A program made the position numbers and the translations under genes. A model generated the notes under the pieces. It was not told the origin of the DNA. It did not search any database and saw only the letters and a program-made list of their open reading frames with translations. DNA of 64,000 nt from Topomyia yanbarensis. Lineage: Eukaryota > Arthropoda > Insecta > Diptera > Culicidae. The number at the start of each line of letters is the position of its first letter. Within the stretch, counting starts at the first letter, position 1. Shown piece after piece: positions 35,101 through 47,199 of this stretch. Where the stretch lies: assembly GCF_030247195.1 (NCBI RefSeq), contig NC_080671.1, forward strand, positions 32,023,843-32,087,842, written 5' to 3'.

Positions 35101-37460
35101 GAAAAGTAGCAGGCTTATGTTAGACTTGTGCTTGCGCCTAAACAAGATTTTCTGGATTTTGATTGACGTGTGCACTTAATGTTCTGGCCCAAGCGAATGA
35201 AGGATTGCGGCAACTTTGTAAGATACGAGGTTATTAAGAATCTTTTGAAAATAAGTGAACCAATATTTTTTGACAGAAAATGATAGGAAGAATTTTTAGA
35301 CGTAATGTGCTACCAGCAACGATGTGTTTTAATTTTTCATATACCATCCTATTTGATACTCTATTCAGACTAACATCGTCCGGGGTACCCGTCGAAAAGG
35401 GTCAATGTGGTCGTATGCCTGTAAATTAATACTTTTTGATATACATTATACTGGAGTCAAATCATTTTTCACTGTGTTTATAGGTATTTCATACGTGACT
35501 GTACTCAGATGCACATCTCCGGAACCGCAACTCCGATCTAAACATAACTCAGTAACAGCCCACTACACAACTAATGCAGATCTCAAAATCTGAACACATG
35601 TTTTCGACTGGTGTACACAGTTTTGTCTCGAAGTTATGAAATCTCATCGGTTCCAGATCAATTGGTCAACTTCAATATAACCCAACATTTGCCAACATTT
35701 TTTTAGTTCGCTGAATCCTTTTGTTGATTGTGTAGTATCAACGTATTCAAATATGCACCTATTCATGTCAGATGGAAGAGAAGATGATTGATTTGATTCC
35801 AATAACTGATGATAGCATTATTGATAAAACAACCTATGGCGAACATCTTATGATGTAAACAAGGAAATGTATACAGGGACCGTCTATTGTTTTACGTAAA
35901 GTAGTTTCTAATACCATTCTTTACAACATTTGACAGGCAAACATTCATGAACAACAGCACTATTCATTGATGCTGTGAATCGTCGGCAGGCTTCTGATGG
36001 TGATCTTATGTGACTTCTCTTTTGTCGGTTCTCATACTAAAGAGGAACAAGTCTGTCTTTTCACGGTATTAAGCGCCAACATGTTGGTAGACTTGCGCAA
36101 GTAGTAGTAACACTGTCTAGGCTCGATTCCTGCCAGCAGAAGACAAAAGATTAGTCCGTACGATTTAAAGCCTGCTTCCAAAGACCCTGCCACTTCTAGT
36201 TTTCCGATCTCACTTGAGTACTATGGCTCCAAATTTTCATAACTTTCCCTACTTAGTCATCTCTAGCTAACTGAATGTAGTTAAAAAGTAAAAAAAAATG
36301 TACCTACATACTAGTCGAAATAAAAAATTCTAAAAGATTTCTTAACAGCTCTACTAAAGATCCTAAGCCTCTAAATATTTTTTTTCAAGAGTTGATTTTC
36401 AAAAGTACTTCTTGAGAGATTATTCACCAAAATTATAGAAAAAGAAATACGCTGTATTATGTTCCAAAACTTCGTTGAAGACACTAAACCTTCAAAGTTG
36501 ACGGTTTCGAAATTACGTGACTGTGAAAAAACTAGTTTTAATAGATACTTCAGTATTCTTGAAGTAGCTGGCGTCCATTAGAAGAACGAATCCAACTTAG
36601 AGGTCGTGTGGAATCCGGCTGCAAAAGTCAAAAATTGATCCATTTAATTCTCGCTTCGTTGTAATAGAAAGCGTCCAAAACACGACTCTCTTCTCCATTT
36701 TTAATTTTTGTCACTAAGCTTGTAAATTAGTCTATTCGTGATAAACCTACATGCTTCTCTTTTCAGAAATTTGTGAACCGTCATACAAAGTAATTTTTTC
36801 AGTACAGTTAATGCTTATTTTGGGCCGCTCAAAATTATTTCCTATTTCTTATATCATTTTTTTCAATTTTTCGGTAGCTTCTTCCAATTCACCTTTACAA
36901 TATTCTTAAAACGTATATTTAATTACGCATGAACTCTTGCACATACTAACCATTTCCCTACTTCCGTAACATTTGTGGAGTGTGCAGTAGTATATACAGC
37001 TTGTAGCAAAAACATGTATCGGGCTAACATTCCTACCCTATTCTGCCGTTATCTACGTTTGGGCCTGGTCGGTGCCGAAATCTATCAATAAACGCCTTGG
37101 GATTACTAGGAGTTGTACATTGAAGGGTGATTTAGACTTCCAGGTGTTATAATCCATAGGTTCTCTGAGCAATTTCAACATAAGCTCAAGTAATTGTAGT
37201 ATTCTTGAGTTTAAAAGTGCTTAACATGGTATCCTTCAATGTTATATAAAGTCTAATTACACAATTTTAGTCCCCCCCCCCTTAGACTGATTGGATTTAT
37301 ATTATTTTTTGTCGCTCTTCACACGATTGTCACAATATCTAAAGTCTTTGTGCAATATATTGTAATTTACGTCCATCTAGCTTTTCCAGAATATATCTCT
37401 AATTAATTTGTTGTTTCTTTCTTGGTTGTTTCATTTTTGACGATACGCGACTGGGAGCTC
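35101..37460. other. AT-rich sequence; possible decayed SINE-like fragment at about 36070-36300
   Basis: The phrase GGCTCGATTCCTGCC at about 36120 resembles a B box. The stretch CTTGAGTACTATGGCTC...GAATGTAGTTAAAAA (36213-36290) matches sequence at 60173-60250, so it is a repeat. No gene is seen in the rest. A C-run lies near 37272. Confidence 0.35.
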
Positions 37461-37464
37461 CCAC

Positions 37465-38560
37465 TCAAAAACACGGAACTTTTATTCACTAAACAACAAG
37501 TTTCACCAACATCATAATTGGGGACTCCAGTGAAAACGGGGAGCTCATAAAAAAAACCAAATAAAAAAAACCAAATGATCAAACACGGTAACCTAAAACA
37601 ACTTTGTGCCTTCGCGACAATATCAATCTGGTCACGCATGCAAACATGCAATCATGATCATCCGTGCACACCTAGACATGTAATCTCGCATACATGAAAC
37701 GCTACGGTGATCAAGACGATATGTTAGCACTTTCGAATTCCTTACGAATCGGTCACGTACGGAAGCCCTCAGTCTTGTCTCAAAAAAACAAACTATTATA
37801 CACTAGAAGTCTCAGGGCGTCACGAACAGATACTCAACTGATTCGGGGGAAACGCACTTCTTTCTAGATTTACAAACTCAAAATCTGCAGATCGGGTGAA
37901 TATTCAAAAGCGCAGGCGAATTTTCAAGTTGATATACCCGGCAACATGCAAACGCTCGAGTCCTACGCGACAATACAACATTGATCACAACGGCAAACAT
38001 GCGATTACGATTATCCACTGTAATCTCGCAAACATACAAACGACCTTGTGACTAGATGAAGTTTTCGACGCTTTGAAATTTATAAACGCGATCTCAAGTG
38101 CAAACGAGCGAGTTCCCACGCGATCTTGAATCTGTCACGCCCGGAAGACCCTAGTGTCAGTCCTAGCAGCTTAGGTCTTCAGTAGGACTACTCTAACAAA
38201 ACGCTCATATACACTAGACAACAGGTTTTTCAGGTCGACATGACCGGGAACTCTAGTGATATGAGGGAACTCACTCTCTTTTAACGTCTTAACTGTACAC
38301 TTAATGTTACGCGTCAGATTCAAGACCCTCGCGAATTGCAATTGGTCACACTGTTATTGAATCGAAATTATACACGCGAAGCTTACATACATGCGCGTTA
38401 ACATACAATCGCTCAAGCCCTTCACGATCGTCCATGCACACCTATTCCCGCGATTTTGAAAACGCCATTTTCCGTCTCGTTTGCTATTGTAGTAAGTGAA
38501 TCTGACGGAGAGTCCCTCCGAGAACCCAGTTCTACTGCTCCAGCAAAATTGCCCTAAAAA
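37465..38560 (+). repeat. REP-A family copy, diverged
   Basis: The landmarks CATGCAAACATGCAATCATG, TCACGCCCGGAAGACCC, CAGGTCGACATGACCGGG, GAACTCTAGTGATATG and GAATCTGACGGAGAGTCCC appear in family order, with many substitutions. Older than the copies at 51-52.7 kb. Non-coding. Confidence 0.75.
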
Positions 38561-39920
38561 GAATGTCGTGATTGAAGTCAGTACCTTAACGTACACCATA
38601 TTTAGCCACTTTCTCGACTTTTTTTTATTTTGCCTATGGCGGTCTTTTGGTTACGAGCCCGCTTTTCGAGCGTTTGGATTGCAATGAAACTACTAAAGAT
38701 ATTTTAATGCAGTTTTTATTTTGTTAGTCAACTCCTCTTCTTCCGATTTTGAAATTCAAAGTATTTATTTACGTACAATCTTGATCTTGAAATGCCTGTA
38801 ACAACGACTTAGCAAAAAAATGGCTTTGTGGCATGCTTTCTACGGTTCAATCGGTTCAAACTGAAAAATGCGATATTTCTATAATAATTTTTATAATTGT
38901 TATAAAAAAGCTGTAAAATCAAAAATATCCCAAACAGCTCGTGTCACGTCATAGCGAAACTTATGCTCAACAAATGGACACTCATAAACACTCGATATTC
39001 TAAATATTTTAGAAAGGAGCTTGCCAACACTAACGAAAACACGACTTCTGGAAAATCGCGTTCAAAGATAAAAGTTTAAATGAAATATGATTAATGAAGC
39101 TTACGATTTATTCGTCATAGATATTCCCTTAGGTATAGATTCCCTAAAAGTTTTGAAAAATTAATTTTTTGAAACCGCATAATCAGAAGACCCCTTAAAT
39201 TTTCAATCCTGAGTTATTTTTATAATTGGTAATACAAAATAACTTCAAATGCTTAAACAATCATTCAGACGTACTAGAAACAAACGAGGCTTATGGCTTT
39301 GAACATAATCAGTGACCGAATGCCGTAAGTGGTGAAATTGCATTGCCGTTGCTTCTGCTACGGTAAGCTTCATAACAACCGTCAACAATTGTTCCAATTC
39401 ACGAATATATAGTCTGACGGGGATATTTCGAAAAATTTACAGTAACTCAGTGCGTTCGCATCGCATCATATTGCGGCTTTGGCTTGTCGTATCGCAACAG
39501 TAGAAGAAATGATATTTTGCATGTGAAGATTTGGTTGCTTGCCTGTTTAGCTCCTAAACCAGGCAAGATTAGATGCCACACTGTAGTTGCATCAGTTGTT
39601 CAGTTTGGTTTTATTAAGTTTGGTCGAATTCAATAGACTGATTAAATCGAATAAACCAGGTTCGTTTTATTATTTATCTCTAATTGTGCTTTTCAACATC
39701 AGTTAATCAGATCCAAATTATCCATCCGATATCGATACAGTTTGAAATCCAGCGTCACAACACTTCAGTGAAACGATACATTGCTTGTGTTTAAAAAAAA
39801 CTATTGAATCAATATCAATCCCACACGGATAAAGTTTGTTTACAAATCCTGTTAGCTCTTTTGAAAAGCTAATATGGAAATTACCTTTGATCAACTAGCT
39901 TTCGGTCACATGGCATCTGA
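38561..39920. other. AT-rich sequence without a recognised gene
   Basis: Only short frames and no paired repeat ends. Nothing supported. Confidence 0.4.
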
Positions 39921-39929
39921 CTAAATGGA

Positions 39930-40645
39930 ACCTGGATTAAAGGCACTCAAACGATTCTTTCGGACAAATGACTTTCGAGCCAATGACCGTTTCAGCCAAA
40001 TGGCCCTTTCAGTCAAATTGTCCTTTCGAACAAAGGACCCTTTTGGCCAAAAGATCCTTGGGATCCTTGATTACCCTTACGGTCAAAAGACCCTTTCTGT
40101 CAAATGTCGATTTAGGCCAAAAGGCCCTTTCGGCCAAATGATCCTTTCGGCGAAAGGATCCTTTCGGACAAATGAACCTTGCGGTGAAATGGCGCTTTCA
40201 GCCAAATGACCCTTGCGGCGAAATAGCCCTTGTGGCCAAATGACTCTGGCGGTCAAATGACTCGACCAAAGACCCCGTTGGTCAAATAACCCTTTCGGCC
40301 AAAGGACTCTTTCGGCCAATTGACCTATGCAGCGAAATGACCCTTTCGTTCAAATGACCCTTTCGGCCAAATTGCCAGTTCGGCCAAATGGCTATTTGTG
40401 CCAAATGACCTCTTTGGCCCTAATGACCCTTTAGGCCATATGACCCTTTCGGCCAAATGACCCTTTCTGCCAAATGACATTTTGGACCAAATGACCCTTT
40501 CGGCCAAATGACATTTTCTGCCAAATGATCCTTTCTGCCAAATATCTGTTGGTCAAATTGCTATTTCGATCAAATGACCCTTTCGGTCAAACGACATTCG
40601 GCTAAATGGCCTATTCCGCCACATGGTTTTCGGCCAATTGACCTG
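39930..40645 (+). repeat. Minisatellite of 17 bp units, GACCCTTTCGGCCAAAT
   Basis: About 40 tandem units cover 700 bp. Most are GGCCAAATGACCCTTTC, with variants in length (15-21 bp) and in the GACC/GATC and CGG/TGC positions. Open frames on both strands (for example 94 codons at 39925 and 78 codons on the minus strand) simply translate the repeat. The flanks are unique. Confidence 0.95.
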
Positions 40646-40984
40646 GAACCCTTGTTGTGATATTTAAGACTATGACTGCTCAATTCAGATCTATGATAAT
40701 TATTGTTTTTGTAAAATTTCATTCAACATTAGAATTGTACTATCGAGCTAAATCTGTGCTATTCACATGTTCGAAGTTTTGTTTGAAATAATTGATTTGA
40801 AGCACTTCAGTCCAATTTTGCTGACAAATTCTGCGAAGAGTTTTGACTTCGGGAATCGAAAAAATCCGTAAATATAGTTAACAACATACACAATCGTATC
40901 AAAACCATAAAATCAAGGCTATTTTTCATGCGAACTAGACTGCTCAAAAAACAGAAAGAATTTTGAAAAACTATTTCGGCTTAC

Positions 40985-41145
40985 TCCTCAGTCACGATTC
41001 CTATTCCCTTCAGGAGTGACTGCTCCAATGTTGAGCTAAGCCGATCAAGTATAGCTATCGGACCAACGTCCGTGTAGAGTGTATGAGATTTTTTGACAGT
41101 ACCACTTGTTATTATTTGTTGCATTATGTGACACTCTAGGCGTAA
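40985..41145 (+). mobile_element. Diverged end fragment of the hAT-like foldback family
   Basis: It is a degraded relative of the left arm of the element at 56921-58095: CTCAGTCACGATTCCTATTC, AGGAGTGACTGCTCCAA, TGAGCTAAGCCGATCAAGT, TAGCTATCGGACCAACGT and GACACTCTAG. No partner arm is nearby. Confidence 0.65.
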
Positions 41146-41649
41146 GAACATTACTAGCATTGAGATCCTGAAAGATAATTGTACTGCCTACAAACTTTTG
41201 AGGGCTGCTAATCGGTCTAGAATCATCCGTATAAATAAATGAACTTATAACAAAGCGATCATTTCGAAGTCAATTACCATGAACTGATTTGTTTTTCGGA
41301 ATATTTTAACTGAATAAATGATCGGAAAAACTTTAGATGCGATATATTTTGACTGGAAGAAAACCGAGCGTCGCTGAAGGGAACACTTCAGTTTTTCTAC
41401 GCGCTCTTTTTACCCGAGGTATATTGATTTATTTTTTGGACTTTCCCCAGAGACATTTTTCAACATCCCTTCCACGACAATAATTCACATGATTCCTGCC
41501 ATATTTCCCACAACGAACCTTATTACTACAATCAGTTTACATTCCAGTATCCTAGCTGAACTAGCAAGGGGTCCTTAAAACAGTCAATCGCGTGCTTCAA
41601 TAGATTCTCGTAAATCTAAATCGAATCGGTTACCACACCGTCAATCTCA

Positions 41650-43440
41650 ACCTCGTGTGTAGGTACGTACACGCGGCAATGCCTCTTTAAAGGCACTTTC
41701 ATTGTCGTTCCGTTCAGTCAGAGCTTTTGAAGCTTAAAAATATTTAGATTGTTTGTTCGTGGCGTGGATCCAATTGAGGAGCATGGATAAATGTGCGGTC
41801 GAGGAGGGCGATTTTATGTCAACATCCGTTTCACCTCGAGGAGAATCTTTCTCAGGGGAAGTAATTTTCGCACGGGTCTAGTACCACAGGGTACTACCAC
41901 AATAGAGACAACACTTTTCTATCTCAGTCAGTCTTAACCAGGCTGCTTCAATATTGTCAAAAAATCTCGGACGTTAGTCCGGTAGTTAGAATTGATGGAA
42001 TCGGATTAAAATTGAACCAGACACGGTGGGACTGTAGTAGAGTAGTAGACAGAGATTCAAACTTTTTTTAGAGAATTTCTCGACGCGTACCCACCGTACC
42101 AGTTATTTTTTCAATCAACATTGATGGTAGTGTGTGGAATGTGCAACTTCCATCGCTATGTCTGAAAGAGGAATTAAAATTGACCCGCATAGCGGCAACT
42201 CTATCCAACGTTAATCAAATTCAGCCCTCAACACCGACCTTTCAGTTTTCCCCCAGAGAAGTTCTGATGAAAAATTAAACAACCAACTCATAAAGCAACG
42301 GTAACCGGTGTACAACAACCAATGCGATTAATTTTAATGTTTGTAACATTCTGTAAACATTCACTCACGAAGCTTTAATTTCCTCTCATTTGCTACCGCG
42401 CTGACCAACGTACCAAGCAACCAACCATCCGCCCATCCACCCACTAAGCGGCGGCCGCGAACGTTTGCTCTCTAGCGAACCATTATTTACAAATCAACAC
42501 GATTCATGAGCGTAATTTCAACCTGACCATTAATATTAATTCCGATTTTTTTCTTCTTCTTTTTCCAGGTAAGTTTCCTGTTTGCGAATGGATTAAAACT
42601 CGACCGACGGTGGCATGGTGCCTGGACTGCGATGTGGCAGCGGCTAATCGGTGAAATAGACAACAACGGTAGAAATATTTTCATAACAAAGGTTCTGCTT
42701 GCGTGTGAGGGTTTTCTAGAACAGAAAATGGTTTCGGTTTCCCACGAACGTTACCGATTAATCATAGCGGCGCGTGGTGTTTTTGGTTTTGAAATTGATT
42801 TGCCTTGGGTTTTTGAATTTTTCGGAATTTTTCAAGCCTTGAATCCTATTAAAATGTTGTACGGTGTACCTTCAGGAAGTCGCACTGCATAACATTTAGA
42901 AACGCCAAATTCTGTTCATTTAGGGTCCCAATAACGCGAGTTGGATTAACTTGGTTACTGTTCATAAACGTCTAAACTCTGGCAAGTATCCTATTATCAT
43001 AACAAAACTAGTTTACTGGGTCGAATTGCCTTCTTTTACGATGAATTACTAAACCTTAAAACATTAAATGAGGCATCAACCAGCGTGCACGAGCAGCAAT
43101 CCTGCTGCATTGTTGTGACATAGCTGATCCGCTATCTAGATTTTAATTACCGTAAGTTACGGTCATTATGCACACGCGAAAAAAAAGAACAGGAACGTTT
43201 TTGTGTGTGTGTTCGTTTATTCATTCGTACGTTTGTTTTATGTGTACCTGGTTGAGCCGATTAAGGTTACGTTTGCGATGCTTGTCTGTCGGCGCAAAGC
43301 CTCGTTTCGTGCAATGCTCTACTGCATTCTCTCTGTTTCCTCCCATGACCCATACTTGCTGGAGCGGTTCAAAACCGAGAACTCATTATGAATTCAGTTT
43401 TGGACATTGTTTTGTTACAGTGCGATATTGAATCTGTTTT
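41650..43440. other. Non-repetitive island surrounding the ratchet-point motif
   Basis: Sequence more GC-rich than its flanks, with GCGGCCGC near 42449 and no repeat family seen elsewhere in the window. Overlapping frames such as 42632-42892 (+) have no recognisable domain. The island encloses the recursive-splice motif at 42568/42569, as expected if conserved intronic DNA surrounds it. Confidence 0.35.
42548..42574 (+). promoter_or_regulatory. Candidate recursive-splicing ratchet point (zero-length exon)
   Basis: An 18-base pyrimidine-only tract plus A-G ends at 42568 as TTTTTCCAG and is joined directly to GTAAGTTT at 42569. An excellent 3' splice site is thus fused to a near-perfect 5' splice site, the defining form of Drosophila ratchet points used to remove very long introns stepwise. 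A branch-point-like TTAATATTAAT lies 20-40 bases upstream. No second CAG|GTAAGT with a pyrimidine tract was found on either strand. Whether it is used cannot be told from sequence alone. Confidence 0.55.
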
Positions 43441-43989
43441 CTGAGTATTTATCGGAATGGTCAGATCTGTGCATATTTCAATCAGCATGCTGCAGCAGTG
43501 GGTATTGTGATCAACATGCTTATCTCAATCTGGGATTTGTTTGTTTTGCGCCTTTCTAAAAATCCGTAAATAAAGGGTGGAACGGTAAGAAATTGGTTAA
43601 AAATTATTAAGTACACGTTGATTATCTTGTTATATACCATGGACCAACTATATTTCTTGAAAATCGTTGACAGAAAATTATAAAAAAATATTGAGCTTTC
43701 GATGTGCCCATCGTGAATTGTGTTTTACAGATTTTAACCAATTTTGTAGCCCTGTTGTGTCAACTATATTCGACGTCAATTTGGTTTGAATTGTTTCTTA
43801 TTTCTATTTTCTGAGTTTCCTTGAAGTTTATCGTAACGATTGCTGCTGAATATTTTTCAATTGCGCAGATTTTTGTCTTTGGGACTTACACCTTGTTGGA
43901 GGTTTACCGTTCCTGAATCATTTCCCGTAGTAACAAGAAACTTGCTCTGACCAAAAAAGTACCGAACAGCCATTTCATAATATACATAT

Positions 43990-44163
43990 GATGGGCAGGC
44001 ATAGCGTAGTTGGTAAATCGATTACCTTGTATGCAGCTCACCTGCGTTCGAATCCCAACCCCGCACATAGGGTTAGAGATTTTTCTAAAGAGATTTCCCT
44101 AACCCGAAAAAGAGCCGAATGACTCTAAGGTTAAAACCTCTATAATCGAAATTTTAAAAAAAT
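43990..44163 (+). mobile_element. tRNA-derived SINE, Feilai-like
   Basis: The 5' part is a tRNA-like head with an A box (TAGCGTAGTTGGTAAATCG) and a B box (GTTCGAATCCC). The tail contains CCCCGCACATAGGGTTAGAG and AAGGTTAAAACCTCTATAAT and ends in A-rich sequence. A 7 bp target duplication TACATAT (43983-43989 and 44164-44170) brackets it. Head and body agree with my recollection of the Aedes Feilai family. It lies inside the ITm element and is therefore younger than that element. Confidence 0.8.
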
Positions 44164-44304
44164 TACATATTTAATTGGTTGTGGCAGTTGTCATAAAAAA
44201 ATCACCTTTCAGCCCACATGTTCAAATTACCTGCCAAACCAAATATTTTTTCGGAAACTGATAACTTTTTATGATTAAATTTAACTTGAACCTTAATTTT
44301 TTTC

Positions 44305-44613
44305 CGGTAGCCGTGTAAAACTCTTGGAAGCTACTTGTAAATCCACCTTGAAGTATGTTTCATCATCCAATACGACGCAATTAAACTTGCTCAACATTGG
44401 TTTATACAACTTACACATTCTTGCTTTATTCGTGGTGTTTTTCTTGCTCGTTTGCTTTGTTTGTCTGATCCCGGCTTCCTAGCAGTTGTTAGACAGGAAC
44501 GCTTTAATAACGTTTTTCACAGACGATTTTTCCAAATCCGCGTGCTAGTAATTTGGGATTTTTTATATTTCAGTACAACATTTTGATACGCTGCTCTTTT
44601 GCTTCGACGTCAT
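44305..44613 (-). pseudogene. ITmD37E-like transposase remnant
   Basis: The start ATG (complement of 44611-44613) is followed by MTSKQ. Fragments in shifting frames resemble the transposase N-terminus: EQRIKMLY, NPKLLAR and ADLEKSSVKNVIKAFL. Then comes CVVLDDETYFKVD around 44342-44380, the region with the first catalytic Asp. Several stops and at least two frameshifts are present, and much of the middle and C-terminal coding sequence is missing or unreadable. It is dead, and could move only if supplied with transposase in trans. Confidence 0.7.
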
Positions 44614-45011
44614 TTTGACAACTGAATGAAAAGTGGCAAAAAGAAAACAGAGGAAACACTCCTTCAAAATGAGAAGTATTCCATTTTTTAAATGCACGAA
44701 TAAAAAATACCAACTAAAGGTCGACTACTTTTGTACCTTTCCACCATTTATTCTAATCAGACTATGTTTTTGATGATTATGCCAAGGTCAGTTCAATTTA
44801 GGTTTAAAGTGTTGTAAATAGGAACGAATAGACCGTTAGAAACATGTTATTGGGGATCTTCAAGACAAATCCTCGACTTATCAGGTTCACCTCAAGGAAG
44901 CCGCCTCGAACCTTAATTTTTTACCTATTTGTTTATTTGGTATTGTTGTACTACAAATAATTCATCGATGGATTGTTTGAATTTGCTCAACTGCTTTCAT
45001 ACAACTCTTAA

Positions 45012-45143
45012 CCCTTAAATGCATACTATTACCATTTGGCAACATACCGAATTTTGTGATATAAAGCCCAAACAAAAGGTATAGATCGTATGCATTCCGA
45101 AAAATGAGTACCAAAGAAAAATGAAATTCATGCATTTAAGGGG
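45012..45143. mobile_element. Small TTAA-flanked MITE, about 132 bp
   Basis: TTAA at 45008-45011 and again at 45145-45148 bracket the inverted ends CCCTTAAATGCAT and, inverted, CCCCTTAAATGCAT. TTAA targets and ends beginning with CCC are typical of piggyBac-type elements. No coding sequence. Confidence 0.6.
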
Positions 45144-45149
45144 TTTAAT

Positions 45150-45895
45150 ACAAAGTTGTGGCGAAAAAGTGAGCTAAGTTCGTGATTTTTTAAAAGCGTT
45201 TTATGCAAATTTTATTTGAAAAAGCGAAAGACAGTTCGTTAGTAGTACTATCGAACTTCGAAAAAACAGATTGAATTAAAAAAAATATTGAAGGTTAGTG
45301 AAGTTATGGCCTATCCCCCGAAACGTGTTTTTGGCAGAGGCTTGCGGTGAACGTTCTCCAAGCCGAACCGCTCAGCAGAAATCAAAAAAGTGAAAAGATT
45401 TTTAAGAAAAATGGATTGTGGTGTACTTGAACGGATCGGTTTCCCAATAAAATTTTATTTTCCGATAAAAAAACATGTTGACCAAAAAATTGAGTTTCTT
45501 GGTGTTTAATTTTAAACAAAAAATCATTGCGAAAAATCAAAAATTATAGGATGAAAAAGGAACCGTTTAAGTACACGAGAATATTAATACAAACAATTCT
45601 AATTTTTTTTATGAAGATCGGATGAATAGTTTTTGAGATATTACTTTCACCGCAACGGTACTTTTCAAAAAACATAGTTCCGAGATAATTACGTTTAAAG
45701 TTTTGTGTTAACTTCACTCATTGAAAAACCTGCGCGCTGCGAACGGCTGTTGTTTGAAATCTGGTGCTCCGATCTGGATGAAATTTTGCACAGATATTTT
45801 CAAAAGTAGGTAGTTTCAGAATATTCAATAAATTTTTTTTTCGGTTTTTTGTGTTCCAACATTGTATATAACCCCTTAAGGGTTGAACTCAGACT
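45150..45895. other. AT-rich sequence without a recognised gene
   Basis: No protein-like frame or paired repeat ends were found. A short inverted phrase CCCTTAAGGG lies near 45875. Confidence 0.4.
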
Positions 45896-45899
45896 TGAT

Positions 45900-46440
45900 T
45901 CCTGCCATACGCTGAATGGATTAGCCTGTATACATGACACGCCAAAGCTCTCAAGATAAAAAGAACGCGTACAACGACATACAAACGCTCGTGCATTTAG
46001 CCATAATACGAGGCCGTTCACGCATACCTTCGACCATGACACCCATGACCGTTCCCACGCGATCATGAATCGATCATATCCAATAGCCTAGCTTGGCAGT
46101 CTAGGTCCATGCCTTCAGTTGGACGAATATCAAAAAAAGTTACGCTCATATGTATAGACAATAAATTTCATGGAGAACTTACTTCTATCAATTCAACCGT
46201 AAACTCAAAATTAATCTTTAGAATCACGATCTGCGCGCACATTCTGAAACTCTCGTGAATATGCAAACGGCCACACGGTTTTAAACACACATGAATTTAT
46301 AAAGGCGACATACAAATGCCCACGCGATCCAAATTCAAACGCTCGTTTCCTTAGCGATAATACAAACCTGGGCACAAACGAAAACATGCGATCATCTACG
46401 CACATCTATGCCCACGTTCTCGCAAGGATCAAGAACAAAA
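45900..46440 (+). repeat. REP-A family copy, diverged
   Basis: The landmarks GCGATCATGAATCGATC, CATGCCTTCAGTTGGACGAA, ATCACGATCTGCGCGCACAT, CACACGGTTTTAAACACAC and CATGCGATCATCTACGCAC appear in family order. Non-coding and strongly mutated. Confidence 0.75.
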
Positions 46441-47195
46441 AAACAAAAAAATAGCAAGGGAAGAGGCGACTGGCTCGAATTGCACGTTCCCACGACTTGT
46501 GCATTGCCGTGATTTGTCTTTTTATCATTTACCCGGTGGGAAGGTTTGGGGAAGTGATAAGGTTAGGCATAAGGAAAATAAGAGTACAGCGAACATAGAC
46601 AAGATGGAAGTATTCATCACTCCTAAGGAAATAAAAGACACTACTCGATGAGCCGATATATCAACAACCCCGAGGGGATATTGAGATAACAGAACGACAG
46701 TGCCCCGGAATAGCTATTGTCATCCAAATTCGTCTTAAACCGATTTAGGTTTATAGATTTTCGCCGTGACTTTTTGGAAACCATAGTTTAGAGACATTTT
46801 TCACTAGAAATCCCCAAGATCGGTCGCAGGTCGGTGCTGCAAAGATACTGCTGTATTTTTTCTGTAAATAACTTGGTTCTCAGAACTTCCCAGCAAACTC
46901 CGTGGCTCCTTACCACATTGCGTTAGAAACAATAGCATATATTTGAGTTTTAGCTATCTGAACATAGGTTTATCTATGTATGGATAGCCAAAAATCCGGA
47001 TTTATAATTGCATTTCTGCAGGGTAGTTATATATCAAATAATATGAAGTTCCGTAATCGGATTCACAAAGATCACACGAATAGTACTCAGCACGCTGAAT
47101 CGCATGTGACAATTGAGTTTGAAAAAATGCAACAAATTCTTTGGAATGTTCGGAACCACTTCCGTTAAAAAAGTTTTTGCTTGAATGCAAGTTTG
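46441..47195. other. No gene recognised
   Basis: Mixed sequence between a REP-A copy and the LINE remnant. A 62-codon frame on each strand around 46980-47190 has no family signature. Part of it may be further decayed LINE sequence. Confidence 0.35.
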
Positions 47196-47199
47196 CAAG

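Larger units (their letters stand above)
43573..44748 (-). mobile_element. Decayed ITm (Tc1/mariner superfamily) element, ITmD37E-like
   Basis: The element is flanked by TA on both sides (43571-43572 and 44749-44750). Its imperfect terminal inverted repeats read AAGGGTGGAACGGTA on the left and, inverted, AATGGTGGAAAGGTA on the right. It contains a broken transposase in reverse orientation and a SINE at 43990-44163. Without the SINE it is about 1 kb, shorter than intact members of this group, so internal sequence has been lost. Confidence 0.75.

Noticed and set aside
39925..40507. ORFs on both strands with repeated short peptide units
   Set aside because: They are by-products of the 17 bp minisatellite; both strands stay open because of the repeat.
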